The notes: generated from the sequence alone by a model not told the origin. DNA of 18,356 bases from Polaromonas sp. (GCA_028292345.1 JAQGMN010000347.1:1-18356), one strand, 5' to 3'. Numbered from the stretch's first letter, positions 8,231-15,775 are shown. Translations and numbers: made by a program.

Positions 8231-10585
8231 TTAAAACTCGTGCCGGTACCACACACCCATGCCGCGGTTGGCCTGCGATGACACGCCGCCCTGGACATTG
8301 GTGTAGAAAGCTTCGGCCCGGATCTGGCCGGCGCTGGCCACCGGCAGGCTCAAGGTGGCCCGCAGGCTGTAGGCACGCTCGCTGGCCGGCCACTGCTTGC
8401 CGACCCAGGCATCGACCAGGCCATGGACGCGGCGCTCGCCGCCCTCGGGGGGACCGAAGCGCAGCGTGGTGCCGATGCCCAGCGTGCTGAACCGGGGCGA
8501 CAGGACGCCTTCCACCGTTTGCCCCGCCGGCAGCACCGGTCCGAGCAGGTAGGCGGGCAGACTGCCGGCAATCTGGTTTTTCTCGGTGCTGCCGGAGATG
8601 CGCGCCTGCCAGCCGGGCCACCTGCTTGAAACAGCCGTGCCCAGCTCGCCCTCCAGCCGGTGCCCCCGGCCCAGCGAGTCGCCCTGGCGGGTATTGAAAT
8701 GCTGGGCCGCCAGTTCCAGCCGCCCGTAGGCCTGGTCGGTCAGGTTGCCGCCCAGGCCGACAGAAACCTTGTCCTTGCTGCCGATGGCGCGCAGCGCGGA
8801 GGTTTCTTCCGTCAGGCCATTGAGCAGCACCTCCAGGCGCGTGCTCAGGCGCCCCGAAAGGGCATGGCGCCATTCGAACCGGCCGTAGGTCAGCGACTTG
8901 TCGGCCCGCTGGTTGGTGCCCAGGGTGAAGCGCATCGGGTCATTGCGAAAGGTGACTTCGGCCAGGAGCGAGAGGTCGTTTTCGCTCTTCTGGTCCGTCA
9001 GCCGCAAATTCGGCCCGTCGGCGCGCAGCGCATTGTGGGCCATGCGCAGCGTGGCGCGGCCCCGGTCATGGCCAAAGCTGGCGGCGACCTCGCTGCGCCT
9101 GATCTTCAGGTCCGACAGGTTCCGGCTTTCATGGCCGGCCTCGACCCAGCGGCCAAGCTGGCGCCGCAACTGGTCGCGGTGCTGGCGCAGCAGTTCGGTG
9201 CTGTTGTCCTGCGCCTGCAGCAGGCTTTGCTCGGTCAGCGACAGCGCCAGCTGGTTGCGGCCGATCTGCCGCAGGCCGGTGACCCGGTCGGGCGCCGAAA
9301 GCTCCTGCGCCCGCTCGTCCAGCACCCGCTCTATCGCCGGCGTGTCGTTCTCGCCCATGGCGACAGCCAGCGACTGGTAGGCCGGCAGCTTTTGGCCATC
9401 GGCCTCGGCGCGCAGCAGCCAGTGGTGGGCGGCATGGAACTGCTTTTGCGCCAGGCTGGACGCGACCAGGCTTTCGTACACATCGGCATCGTTGTAGCCA
9501 CGGGCCAGCATGTCACTGAGCGCCTGGTCGCCGGCAGCCAGGCCGTCGAAGTCGCGCACCAGCGCGGCATGGGCCAGCAGCAGCGTCTTGGCTTCGGCCC
9601 GGGGCAGTGCGTCGGCCATCCCCAGCCGGCCCCTCAAGCGGCCCAGAAGATCCTGACGCGCGCGCGCTTGCTGCTCGGGCCGTGCGCTGCTTGAAAGCAG
9701 TGAAACATAGCTGAGCTGCCACAGGTAGTCGTCGGGTTTTTCAGCCACCTGCCTGTCGAACCAGGCCAGCGACTCATCGACCCGCCCAAGCTGCAGCAGG
9801 CCGACCGCATAGGCCGCCCAGAAGGCCGGCTGGGTCCGGGCATCGTCCTGCCAATTTGCCAGATGGGAGGCAAGCCGCTGGGGGTCGCCCTTGTCGATCT
9901 CGAACCACAGCACCTGCGCCCGGGTGGCCACCGAAAGCGGGTTCAGCGCCAGCGCCCGGTCGTAGGCCGCACGGGCCTGGGGCTTGTCGGCATCGTGGTT
10001 GGCGACATGCGCCTGCAGCAGCCAGTACATTTCGCTGCGGCTGAACTTGCCCTCGTCGGCCTTGGCCTGGCGCGACAGCGCGCGCAGTTCGTCCCACAGC
10101 GAAGCCTGGGAAGCCGCATCCATTGCCAGCAGCAGCCAGCGCGCCTCCCCCAGGCGTTGATAGGCTTGCCGCCCGATGGCAATGGCCTGCATCGGCTCGC
10201 CGCTCTCGTTGTAATGCTGGATCAGCCTTTCCATGGCCTGGGCATGCACCGGTCCCGCCGCCCAGGCGGTGCGGTAGGCCATCAACGCCTCGGGCTTCAG
10301 GCCGCGGTCCCAGGCCTGGTCCCCATAGAACTGCCAGTACAGCGTGTCGCCTGGCGTGGCATGCACCCGGGCGCTGCGCAGCACTTGCAGCGCCTCGCCG
10401 GGCTTGTTCGCCAGTGCCAGGCGTTCGGCCTGGCGCCGGGCGGACTCTGCCAGGCTGGCCGGCGCAGACGCTGCCAGCGCCGGACCCGCCACCAGCAAGG
10501 CCAGCAGCCCGCCCATGGCAGCCGAACGCATCCGGGGCCGCATTCTTCCGTCGGGCCTGTTCATCGCGGCAAGTAATGGCCTCAT
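8231..10585 (-). CDS. pelB: PelB-like outer-membrane export protein: TPR region plus beta-barrel
   Basis: Encodes 784 residues. The ATG at 10585 overlaps the stop of the hydrolase gene (ATGA), with GGGAG seven bases upstream. A signal peptide covers about residues 20-39 (AMGGLLALLVAGPALAASA). A long alpha-helical superhelix of TPR-type repeats follows (about 42-470). The last 300 residues alternate as amphipathic beta strands and end in a C-terminal phenylalanine (WYRHEF), typical of outer-membrane barrels. This is the PelB plan: periplasmic TPRs hold the modifying enzymes and the barrel exports the polymer. P. aeruginosa PelB is about 1,190 residues with an N-terminal membrane anchor, so this version is about a third shorter and looks anchorless. 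No pelC, the usual partner, follows: the next gene, pelD, starts 52 bp on. Confidence 0.88.
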   Translation of the reverse strand: MRPLLAAMNRPDGRMRPRMRSAAMGGLLALLVAGPALAASAPASLAESARRQAERLALANKPGEALQVLRSARVHATPGDTLYWQFYGDQAWDRGLKPEALMAYRTAWAAGPVHAQAMERLIQHYNESGEPMQAIAIGRQAYQRLGEARWLLLAMDAASQASLWDELRALSRQAKADEGKFSRSEMYWLLQAHVANHDADKPQARAAYDRALALNPLSVATRAQVLWFEIDKGDPQRLASHLANWQDDARTQPAFWAAYAVGLLQLGRVDESLAWFDRQVAEKPDDYLWQLSYVSLLSSSARPEQQARARQDLLGRLRGRLGMADALPRAEAKTLLLAHAALVRDFDGLAAGDQALSDMLARGYNDADVYESLVASSLAQKQFHAAHHWLLRAEADGQKLPAYQSLAVAMGENDTPAIERVLDERAQELSAPDRVTGLRQIGRNQLALSLTEQSLLQAQDNSTELLRQHRDQLRRQLGRWVEAGHESRNLSDLKIRRSEVAASFGHDRGRATLRMAHNALRADGPNLRLTDQKSENDLSLLAEVTFRNDPMRFTLGTNQRADKSLTYGRFEWRHALSGRLSTRLEVLLNGLTEETSALRAIGSKDKVSVGLGGNLTDQAYGRLELAAQHFNTRQGDSLGRGHRLEGELGTAVSSRWPGWQARISGSTEKNQIAGSLPAYLLGPVLPAGQTVEGVLSPRFSTLGIGTTLRFGPPEGGERRVHGLVDAWVGKQWPASERAYSLRATLSLPVASAGQIRAEAFYTNVQGGVSSQANRGMGVWYRHEF

Positions 10586-11505
10586 TTGCCAGCTCCCATT
10601 GCAATCATGTCAAGGCCGGGCGTCGACACCCAGGCGGCGAAACCCTGGGCGGCGATTTTCCGGGCGGTTTCCCGGGCCAGCTCGGGCTGGTCGGCAGGCA
10701 CATAGTCGATCACCGTGACCGCCAGGGCATGGCAGTCACGGGCCTGCTTCAGACGGGCCAGCAGCCAGTCGTGGTCCTGTTCGCTGACGCGCTCGTAGGC
10801 CTGCTCCATCGGGTTCCAGCGCTGGAACAGCGACTCGGCCACCAGCCCGACGGCCAATGGCCCGGCCTCTGGCAGCACGGCAAACCCCCGGTTGAACAGC
10901 AGATGCACGCCAGGAAAGCGCTGGTGCATCGCGCGGATGATCTCGACCAGCGCCTTTGCCTGCGCATGCTGCGCATCCGGGTCCTTCAAGGCGATCTGGT
11001 AGCTGTCCAGGGTGTCCAGGAAGAACGCGCGGTAACCTTCGCCCCAGAGCCGGGCCATCCGCTGCTCGATCAGGTAGTCGCGCCAGCCGGACTGGGTAAG
11101 GTCGGCGATGCGGCTGTGCCAGGCGACGTTGTTCCCCATGAACAGCTCCGGGGGCAAGGCGCTGGAAGTGGCTCGCCAGCCCTCGGCCTCTCCCACGCTG
11201 ACATAGGCAAAAACATCGGCCCCGCCCACCCGCAAGCCGGCAAGGTCCGTGACGTTTTCCGCTTCCACCACAACGCGATCGAACTTGGATAACGCAAGCA
11301 CCGGAATCGGCGACCCGTAGAAAAACGCGGTGCTGGGCGGCGGCTTCATTGCGCAGCCATACACCAGCAGGCAGGCAGACAGCAGTGCCGGCAGCCTGAA
11401 CGCCAGGCCGCCGCGCAGGGCTTGCACAGCGCGTTCACCGTCCAGGGCCGATGGAAGCCGCCAGGTGAAGCGCCAGTCAGGTGCACAAGACGAGAAAGTG
11501 TTCAT
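10582..11505 (-). CDS. PelA hydrolase-domain protein (GH166/GH114-like), probable lipoprotein
   Basis: Encodes 307 residues. After an N-terminal tail comes a hydrophobic stretch ending LLVYGC; C51 could be lipidated, although Tyr at -2 is unusual for a lipobox. The rest (about 58-305) is a single (beta/alpha)8-type domain like the N-terminal hydrolase of PelA: FFYGSPIPVLALSKFD, then YVSVGE (101-106), FLDTLDSY with D164, and VAESLF with E224. In P. aeruginosa PelA the key residues D160 and E218 have similar spacing. The family cleaves alpha-1,4-linked galactosaminoglycan. PelA is normally about 950 residues with a deacetylase after the hydrolase; here the gene ends after the hydrolase. The ATG at 11505 has no clear ribosome binding site, but an upstream 65-codon ORF overlaps it by 29 bp, which could provide coupling. 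A GTG at 11427 is an alternative start. Confidence 0.85.
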   Translation of the reverse strand: MNTFSSCAPDWRFTWRLPSALDGERAVQALRGGLAFRLPALLSACLLVYGCAMKPPPSTAFFYGSPIPVLALSKFDRVVVEAENVTDLAGLRVGGADVFAYVSVGEAEGWRATSSALPPELFMGNNVAWHSRIADLTQSGWRDYLIEQRMARLWGEGYRAFFLDTLDSYQIALKDPDAQHAQAKALVEIIRAMHQRFPGVHLLFNRGFAVLPEAGPLAVGLVAESLFQRWNPMEQAYERVSEQDHDWLLARLKQARDCHALAVTVIDYVPADQPELARETARKIAAQGFAAWVSTPGLDMIAMGAGK

Positions 11506-11674
11506 GGGTCAGATCGCGGTTCAGGATGTTGCGGGCTGCACCGCAGGAAAGTGCTCCGGCAACAGGTGCGGGGGAGCGCAGCGGGACGGGACTGGCTACC
11601 TTGAAAGCCTGCCTGGCGCAGTCATCGGGGTGGGCTGCATCCGGGCGGGGCGGGAGCATGGCAAGGGCCGTCAT
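11477..11674 (-). CDS. Candidate 65-residue leader ORF at the head of the pel operon
   Basis: The ATG at 11674 is preceded by a strong GGAGG with seven bases to the start, the best ribosome binding site between the AT-rich promoter region and the hydrolase gene. It encodes MTALAMLPPRPDAAHPDD and on to LTHEHFLVLCT, with no signal peptide or family I recognise. Its TGA lies 29 bp inside the hydrolase gene, whose own ATG has no good ribosome binding site; this is the geometry of translational coupling. It may instead be a chance ORF in GC-rich DNA, with the ribosome binding site serving a start I have misplaced. Conservation of the frame in related genomes would decide. Confidence 0.35.
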   Translation of the reverse strand: MTALAMLPPRPDAAHPDDCARQAFKVASPVPLRSPAPVAGALSCGAARNILNRDLTHEHFLVLCT

Positions 11675-11710
11675 GGCGGTTCCTCCGGTTGTTATTTCTT
11701 TTTTCTCACG

Positions 11711-11760
11711 AGCCCCGAAAGTAATTCGCCACCGTGGTTACCTAAATTGATAAAAATCAA
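11711..11760 (-). promoter_or_regulatory. Candidate FNR-dependent class II promoter for the pel operon
   Basis: A perfect TTGAT-AAAA-ATCAA box occupies 11747-11760. Reading leftward, TACTTT lies at 11723-11718, with the A and final T that matter most in a -10 element. A start site near 11711 would put the box centre at about -42.5, close to the -41.5 of class II FNR/CRP activation. Transcription would start some 37 bases before the candidate leader ATG. The box is seen directly; the promoter is inferred, and the -10 match is only 3 of 6. Confidence 0.45.
11747..11760. promoter_or_regulatory. Perfect FNR/Anr-type binding site
   Basis: TTGATAAAAATCAA matches the FNR consensus TTGAT-N4-ATCAA at all ten specified bases. 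FNR, Anr and Dnr respond to low oxygen or nitric oxide. It lies in the AT-rich divergent region upstream of the pel operon, so it could control pel, wecB or both. Confidence 0.65.
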
Positions 11761-11802
11761 ATCAAAACTACTTTGCCTCTTTTAAGCACTTACAGTCGAG
11801 TT

Positions 11803-11816
11803 TTGTCATTTATCAA
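11803..11816. promoter_or_regulatory. Second FNR-type binding site, one mismatch
   Basis: TTGTCATTTATCAA matches TTGAT-N4-ATCAA at nine of ten specified bases (TTGTC in the left half). Its centre is 56 bp from the perfect box, so two dimers could bind. It overlaps the near-IHF match, so an architectural role is an alternative. Confidence 0.4.
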
Positions 11817-12092
11817 TCAATTTGAAATTTAAAAACTAAACCCAAAGGAGTGAAACCCAGCCAATATGCCGGCTGTGATGCGTAATGCCACCTTGAGAGC
11901 CGTCACCCCATGATTCATCCCTGGCAAGCACATGAATGAAGTGCCGTCGGGCAGAAAATATCGAGGCATCGCGTGACGCTTAGGAAAGGTGGCAGTTCAA
12001 ATGCAGGCGAAAATGATTTTCCAGAGGCAAGTACGGCGCAAATGCCATCCTCCCTTTTCTCATCCGACACCAAATTGACACAAGGTATTTTC

Positions 12093-13277
12093 ATGACAAG
12101 AAAAATTTTGCTGGTCTTCGGCACTCGCCCTGAAGCCATCAAGATGGCACCGCTGGTCAAAACGCTGCAGGCTCAGCCCGCCTTTGAGGTCAGGGTGTGC
12201 GTGACAGCCCAGCACCGTCAAATGCTGGACCAGGTGCTGAACCTTTTCGACATCGAGCCTGACTACGATCTGAACCTGATGAAGCCAGGACAGGATCTTC
12301 ATGACATCACAAGCGGGGTGCTGATGGGATTGAAATCCGTGCTGAGCGAGTGGCGTCCCGATGTGGTACTGGTGCACGGCGACACTTCCACTACCTTTGC
12401 AGCAGCACTGGCCGCGTTTTACCAACGTATTCCGGTAGGACATGTTGAGGCGGGCCTGCGCACGGGCGATCTGTACTCTCCGTGGCCTGAAGAAGCCAAC
12501 CGTAAGCTCACAAGTTCGCTAGCGCAGTGGCATTTCGCCCCTACAGACACGTCACGCAACAATTTACTCAAGGAAGGCATTGCTTCCGAAAATATCTACG
12601 TCACAGGCAACACCGTCATTGACGCGCTATTGCAGGTGAGAAAGAAAGTAGTCGACAGTGCCGCCTTGCTGCAGCAGTTTGGTACTGCCTTCAACTTTCT
12701 GGACGCGACCAAAAAACTGGTGCTGGTGACCGGCCACAGGAGGGAAAACTTTGGTCAGGGATTTGAGCAAATCTGTCAAGCATTGGCGCGTATTGCCTCC
12801 AGCCATGACGATGTCCAACTGGTCTATCCTGTGCATCTCAACCCCCAGGTCCAAGAACCAGTCAGGCGCTTGCTGGGCAAAGTCGAGAGCGTGCACCTGA
12901 TCGAGCCGTTGGACTACCTGCCTTTTGTTTACCTCATGGACAGGAGCACACTCATCCTGACGGATTCCGGAGGCATTCAGGAAGAAGCCCCTTCGCTGGG
13001 CAAGCCGGTCCTGGTGATGCGAGACACGACCGAGCGTCCTGAAGCCGTCGAGGCAGGCACCGTCAGGCTCGTCGGGACGAACGCGGACGAAATCGCCGGC
13101 CAGGCGGGCCTGCTGCTCAGCAATACCGATGCCTATGAAGCCATGGCTTTTGCACATAATCCGTACGGGGACGGTTTTGCCTGCGAGCGCATTGCCCAGG
13201 CGCTGCTGGCCGACAAAAGGCTGTTTCCGCTGGCGCCTGGGTGGTCAGGTCGCCCCATTCCCAACGTTCCCGCGTAA
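12093..13277 (+). CDS. wecB: UDP-N-acetylglucosamine 2-epimerase (non-hydrolysing)
   Basis: The frame is open from 11973, but the ATG at 12093 (394 residues) has AAGG seven bases upstream and begins MTRKILLVFGTRPEAIKM, the classical start of the family. Other signatures are VHGDTSTTFAAALAAF, GHVEAGLRTGDLYSPWPEE, VTGHRRENFG and DSGGIQEEAPSLGKPVLVMR, which hold the conserved acidic, histidine and UDP-binding residues. The enzyme interconverts UDP-GlcNAc and UDP-ManNAc in the cytosol. It is divergent from pel and 18 bp ahead of the GGDEF-EAL gene, with which it is probably cotranscribed. Pel needs UDP-GalNAc (a C4 epimer), so a direct supply role is not obvious. Base composition over most of the gene is somewhat lower in GC than in its neighbours, which may indicate separate acquisition. 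Confidence 0.93.
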   Translation: MTRKILLVFGTRPEAIKMAPLVKTLQAQPAFEVRVCVTAQHRQMLDQVLNLFDIEPDYDLNLMKPGQDLHDITSGVLMGLKSVLSEWRPDVVLVHGDTSTTFAAALAAFYQRIPVGHVEAGLRTGDLYSPWPEEANRKLTSSLAQWHFAPTDTSRNNLLKEGIASENIYVTGNTVIDALLQVRKKVVDSAALLQQFGTAFNFLDATKKLVLVTGHRRENFGQGFEQICQALARIASSHDDVQLVYPVHLNPQVQEPVRRLLGKVESVHLIEPLDYLPFVYLMDRSTLILTDSGGIQEEAPSLGKPVLVMRDTTERPEAVEAGTVRLVGTNADEIAGQAGLLLSNTDAYEAMAFAHNPYGDGFACERIAQALLADKRLFPLAPGWSGRPIPNVPA

Positions 13278-13294
13278 TCCTCACCAGGAGTTCC

Positions 13295-15775
13295 ATGCCT
13301 TCAGCCTCCCAACAGGCCGCCCACCTACTGGCCATGGCCGAGCGCATTGCGCATGCCGGCAGCTGGACGATGGACCTGAAAAGCCCGCATTGGGTGTCCT
13401 GCTCCACGGAATTTTCGGCCATCATCGGACTGCTGCCGGCGCTCACGATCACGCGCGACGAACTCACCGCCCGGTTTTCACCCGAGTCCCGCGACCGCGT
13501 CGGCTGGCTGCTTCAGCAGTGCAGCCGGCATGGCATCGGGTTTGACGAGGAAATGCAGATCGACACGCCGTCCGGCCGCAAATGGGTGCGCATGGTCTGC
13601 GAGGCGGTGCAGAACAAGCGCGGCCAGGTCAAGAGCCTGCAGGGCATGCTGCAGGACATTTCAGACCGCAAGCAGGCCCAGCAGGAAACGCTGCACCTGG
13701 CCATGCGGCTGACCACGACGCTGGCCACCATCACCGAAGCGTTTGTCACGCTGGACCGGCAGTGCTGCTTCACCCACCTCAACCAGGAAAGCGAACAGCT
13801 GCTGCGGCACACCAGCGGCGAACTGCTGGGCAAGGAAATCTGGGCCGTTCTGGTGAACGACAAGAACCAGCGCCTGCGCCAGGAACTCCAGCGGTCGATC
13901 GCCATCGGCCGCCAGATTGAATTCGAGGACTTCTACCCCGGACTGGGCAAGTGGCTGGAAGTGCGCGCCTGCCCCTTTGCCGAGGGACTGGCGGTGTACT
14001 TTCGCGATGTCAGCAAGCGGCGCAAATCGCAGGAGCAGCTGATGCTGCTGGAAACCTGCGTTGCACGGCTCAACGACATCGTGCTCATCGCCGAGGCCCA
14101 GCCTGCGCGCAGAAAAGTGCCTTACATCGTGTTCGTCAACCACGCTTTCGAGGAGCACACGGGCTACAGCCGCCATGAGGTGCTGGGCCAGACGCCGCAC
14201 AAGCTGCTGGGGCCCGGCGCGGCGCAGGACGAATTCGAGCGCATGGCCCGGATGCTGGTGCGCAAGCGGCAGGTCCGCAGCGAACTGCTGATCTACCGCA
14301 AGAACGGCAGCGGCTTCTGGCTGGAACTGGAAATCGTCCAGGTCGCCGACACGGCGGACGACCTGGCGCACTGGGTCGCGGTCGGGCGGGACATCACCCA
14401 GCGAAAGGTCGCGGCCGATGCCATTCACCAGCTGGCCTTCTACGACCCGCTGACCAGCCTGCCCAACCGGCTGATGCTGCTGAACCGCCTGGAGCATGTG
14501 ATGTCGCAGAGCGTCGCCCTGCGGCGCAACGGCGCGCTGATGTTCATCGACGTGGACAAGCTCAAGGTGCTCAACGACACCCTGGGCCACCACAAGGGCG
14601 ACATGCTGCTGCAGCAGGTCGCCGAACGGCTGGCGGGCTGCGTCGAGGACACGGACACGGTGGCGCGGCTGGGCGGGGATGAGTTTGTCGTGCTGCTTGA
14701 AAACCCGGGCGAAGATGTGGTGGATGCGACCGACAAAACCCGAAGGCTGGCCGAAAGAGTGCTGGAGCAGCTGCGCGAACCATTCGACCTGGCCGGGCAT
14801 CTGCACTACACCACCTCCAGCATCGGCGTGACCTCGCTCAATGGCCCGCACGACAGCGTGAGCGAGGTGCTCAAGCAGGCCGACCTGGCGATGTACCAGG
14901 CCAAGACGACGGGCCGCAATTCGCTGTGCTTTTTCGATCCCGAAATGCAGGCGGCGGTCAATGCCAATGCCGCGGTCAGCTCGGAACTGCATACCGGCCT
15001 GCGCAAGCAGGAGTTTGTGCTGCACTACCAGCCCCAGGTGGACCGCCAGGGCTGCGTGACCGGCGTCGAGGCGCTGTTGCGCTGGCAGCATCCGCGGCGC
15101 GGACTGGTCATGCCGGCCGACTTCATCCCGATGGCCGAGGAAAGCGGCCTGATCCTGCCGCTGGGCCAGTGGGCCCTGGCCACCGCCTGCGAACAGCTCG
15201 CCGTTTGGGCGCAATGGCCGCAGGCCGCCGGCCTGAGCATTGCGGTCAATGTCAGCGTGCGCCAGTTCCGGCACCCGGATTTTGTCGATCAGGTGATGGC
15301 CGAGATCCGCCGCACCGGCATCAAGCCGGAAAACCTGAAGCTCGAACTCACCGAAACCCTGCTGGCCGACGGCATGGAGGTCACCCTGGCCCGCATGGGA
15401 ACGCTCAAGGCATTGGGCGTGACGCTGGCGCTGGACGATTTCGGCATGGGTTATTCGTCGCTCTCGGCCCTCAAGCGCCTGCCGCTGGACCAGCTCAAGA
15501 TCGACAAGAACTTTGTCGCCGAAATACTCACCGACCGGGCCGATGCGGCCATTTCCCGCACCATCCTCACCCTGGCGCACAGCCTGAATCTGGAGGTGAT
15601 CGCCGAAGGCGTGGAAACCCAGGACCAGCTCGACTTCCTGATCGCCCAGGGCTGCGACCAGTTCCAGGGATTTTTGTTTTCGCCGCCGCTGTCGATCGGG
15701 GAGCTGGAGGCTTATCTCATGGAGCCGGGCATGCACCGCAAGGTTCGGGCCGCAGCATCCTTGCTGCCGGGCTAG
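13295..15775 (+). CDS. PAS-PAS-PAS-GGDEF-EAL c-di-GMP turnover protein
   Basis: Encodes 826 residues from ATG 13295, with AGGAG four bases upstream; the frame is open from 13241 inside wecB but has no better start there. Three PAS regions (about residues 10-125, 140-245 and 255-375) each end in a PAC-like segment (GMLQDISDRKQ, FRDVSKRRK, VGRDITQRK). The GGDEF domain keeps RLGGDEF (460-464), so diguanylate cyclase activity is possible. The inhibitory RxxD is EDTD (from 451), so product inhibition through that site is probably lost. The EAL domain keeps EALLRW (592-597), NVSVRQF, ELTE, LDDFGMGYSS (713-722), KIDK, AEGVET and QFQG, the residues expected of an active phosphodiesterase. No membrane segments are seen, so it is probably cytosolic. 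Its position beside pel suggests it tunes c-di-GMP for PelD, but such proteins are numerous and the link is inferred. Confidence 0.93.
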   Translation: MPSASQQAAHLLAMAERIAHAGSWTMDLKSPHWVSCSTEFSAIIGLLPALTITRDELTARFSPESRDRVGWLLQQCSRHGIGFDEEMQIDTPSGRKWVRMVCEAVQNKRGQVKSLQGMLQDISDRKQAQQETLHLAMRLTTTLATITEAFVTLDRQCCFTHLNQESEQLLRHTSGELLGKEIWAVLVNDKNQRLRQELQRSIAIGRQIEFEDFYPGLGKWLEVRACPFAEGLAVYFRDVSKRRKSQEQLMLLETCVARLNDIVLIAEAQPARRKVPYIVFVNHAFEEHTGYSRHEVLGQTPHKLLGPGAAQDEFERMARMLVRKRQVRSELLIYRKNGSGFWLELEIVQVADTADDLAHWVAVGRDITQRKVAADAIHQLAFYDPLTSLPNRLMLLNRLEHVMSQSVALRRNGALMFIDVDKLKVLNDTLGHHKGDMLLQQVAERLAGCVEDTDTVARLGGDEFVVLLENPGEDVVDATDKTRRLAERVLEQLREPFDLAGHLHYTTSSIGVTSLNGPHDSVSEVLKQADLAMYQAKTTGRNSLCFFDPEMQAAVNANAAVSSELHTGLRKQEFVLHYQPQVDRQGCVTGVEALLRWQHPRRGLVMPADFIPMAEESGLILPLGQWALATACEQLAVWAQWPQAAGLSIAVNVSVRQFRHPDFVDQVMAEIRRTGIKPENLKLELTETLLADGMEVTLARMGTLKALGVTLALDDFGMGYSSLSALKRLPLDQLKIDKNFVAEILTDRADAAISRTILTLAHSLNLEVIAEGVETQDQLDFLIAQGCDQFQGFLFSPPLSIGELEAYLMEPGMHRKVRAAASLLPG

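Larger units (their letters stand above)
11506..12092. other. Divergent regulatory region between the pel operon and wecB
   Basis: Apart from the candidate leader ORF (11477-11674), no gene is evident in these 587 bases. The stretch at about 11690-11840 is strongly AT-rich against its surroundings and contains two FNR-type boxes and a near-match to an IHF site (TATCAA-N4-TTT, 11811-11823; the last base departs from TTR). An AAAGGAG at 11844-11850 is not followed by a start at a usual distance. The remainder up to wecB (about 11860-12080) is open in the wecB frame from 11973, but the better wecB start is downstream, so this part is probably a 5' untranslated leader. Confidence 0.6.

Noticed and set aside
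2831..10576. Long plus-strand ORFs (about 240-500 codons) opposite pelG, pelF, pelE, pelD and pelB
   Set aside because: They mirror codon bias of the true genes, have low-complexity Gln/Arg/Ala/Gly compositions and lack coherent domains.
5656..11487. The same 12 bases (GTCAGGTGCACA) near the starts of pelF and of the hydrolase gene
   Set aside because: A window of this size is expected to contain several chance 12-base matches; the two contexts are otherwise unrelated.
11866..11913. A 15-codon ORF downstream of AAAGGAG in the divergent region
   Set aside because: The ribosome-binding-like sequence is 15 bases from the ATG, too far, and the peptide shows no features.
11861..12092. wecB starting at 11973, adding 40 residues
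   Set aside because: The extra residues do not resemble the family, whose conserved start coincides with the ATG at 12093 and its own ribosome binding site.
13661..15736. A 691-codon minus-strand ORF opposite the GGDEF-EAL gene
   Set aside because: The plus strand encodes complete PAS, GGDEF and EAL motifs; the antisense product has no recognisable domain.
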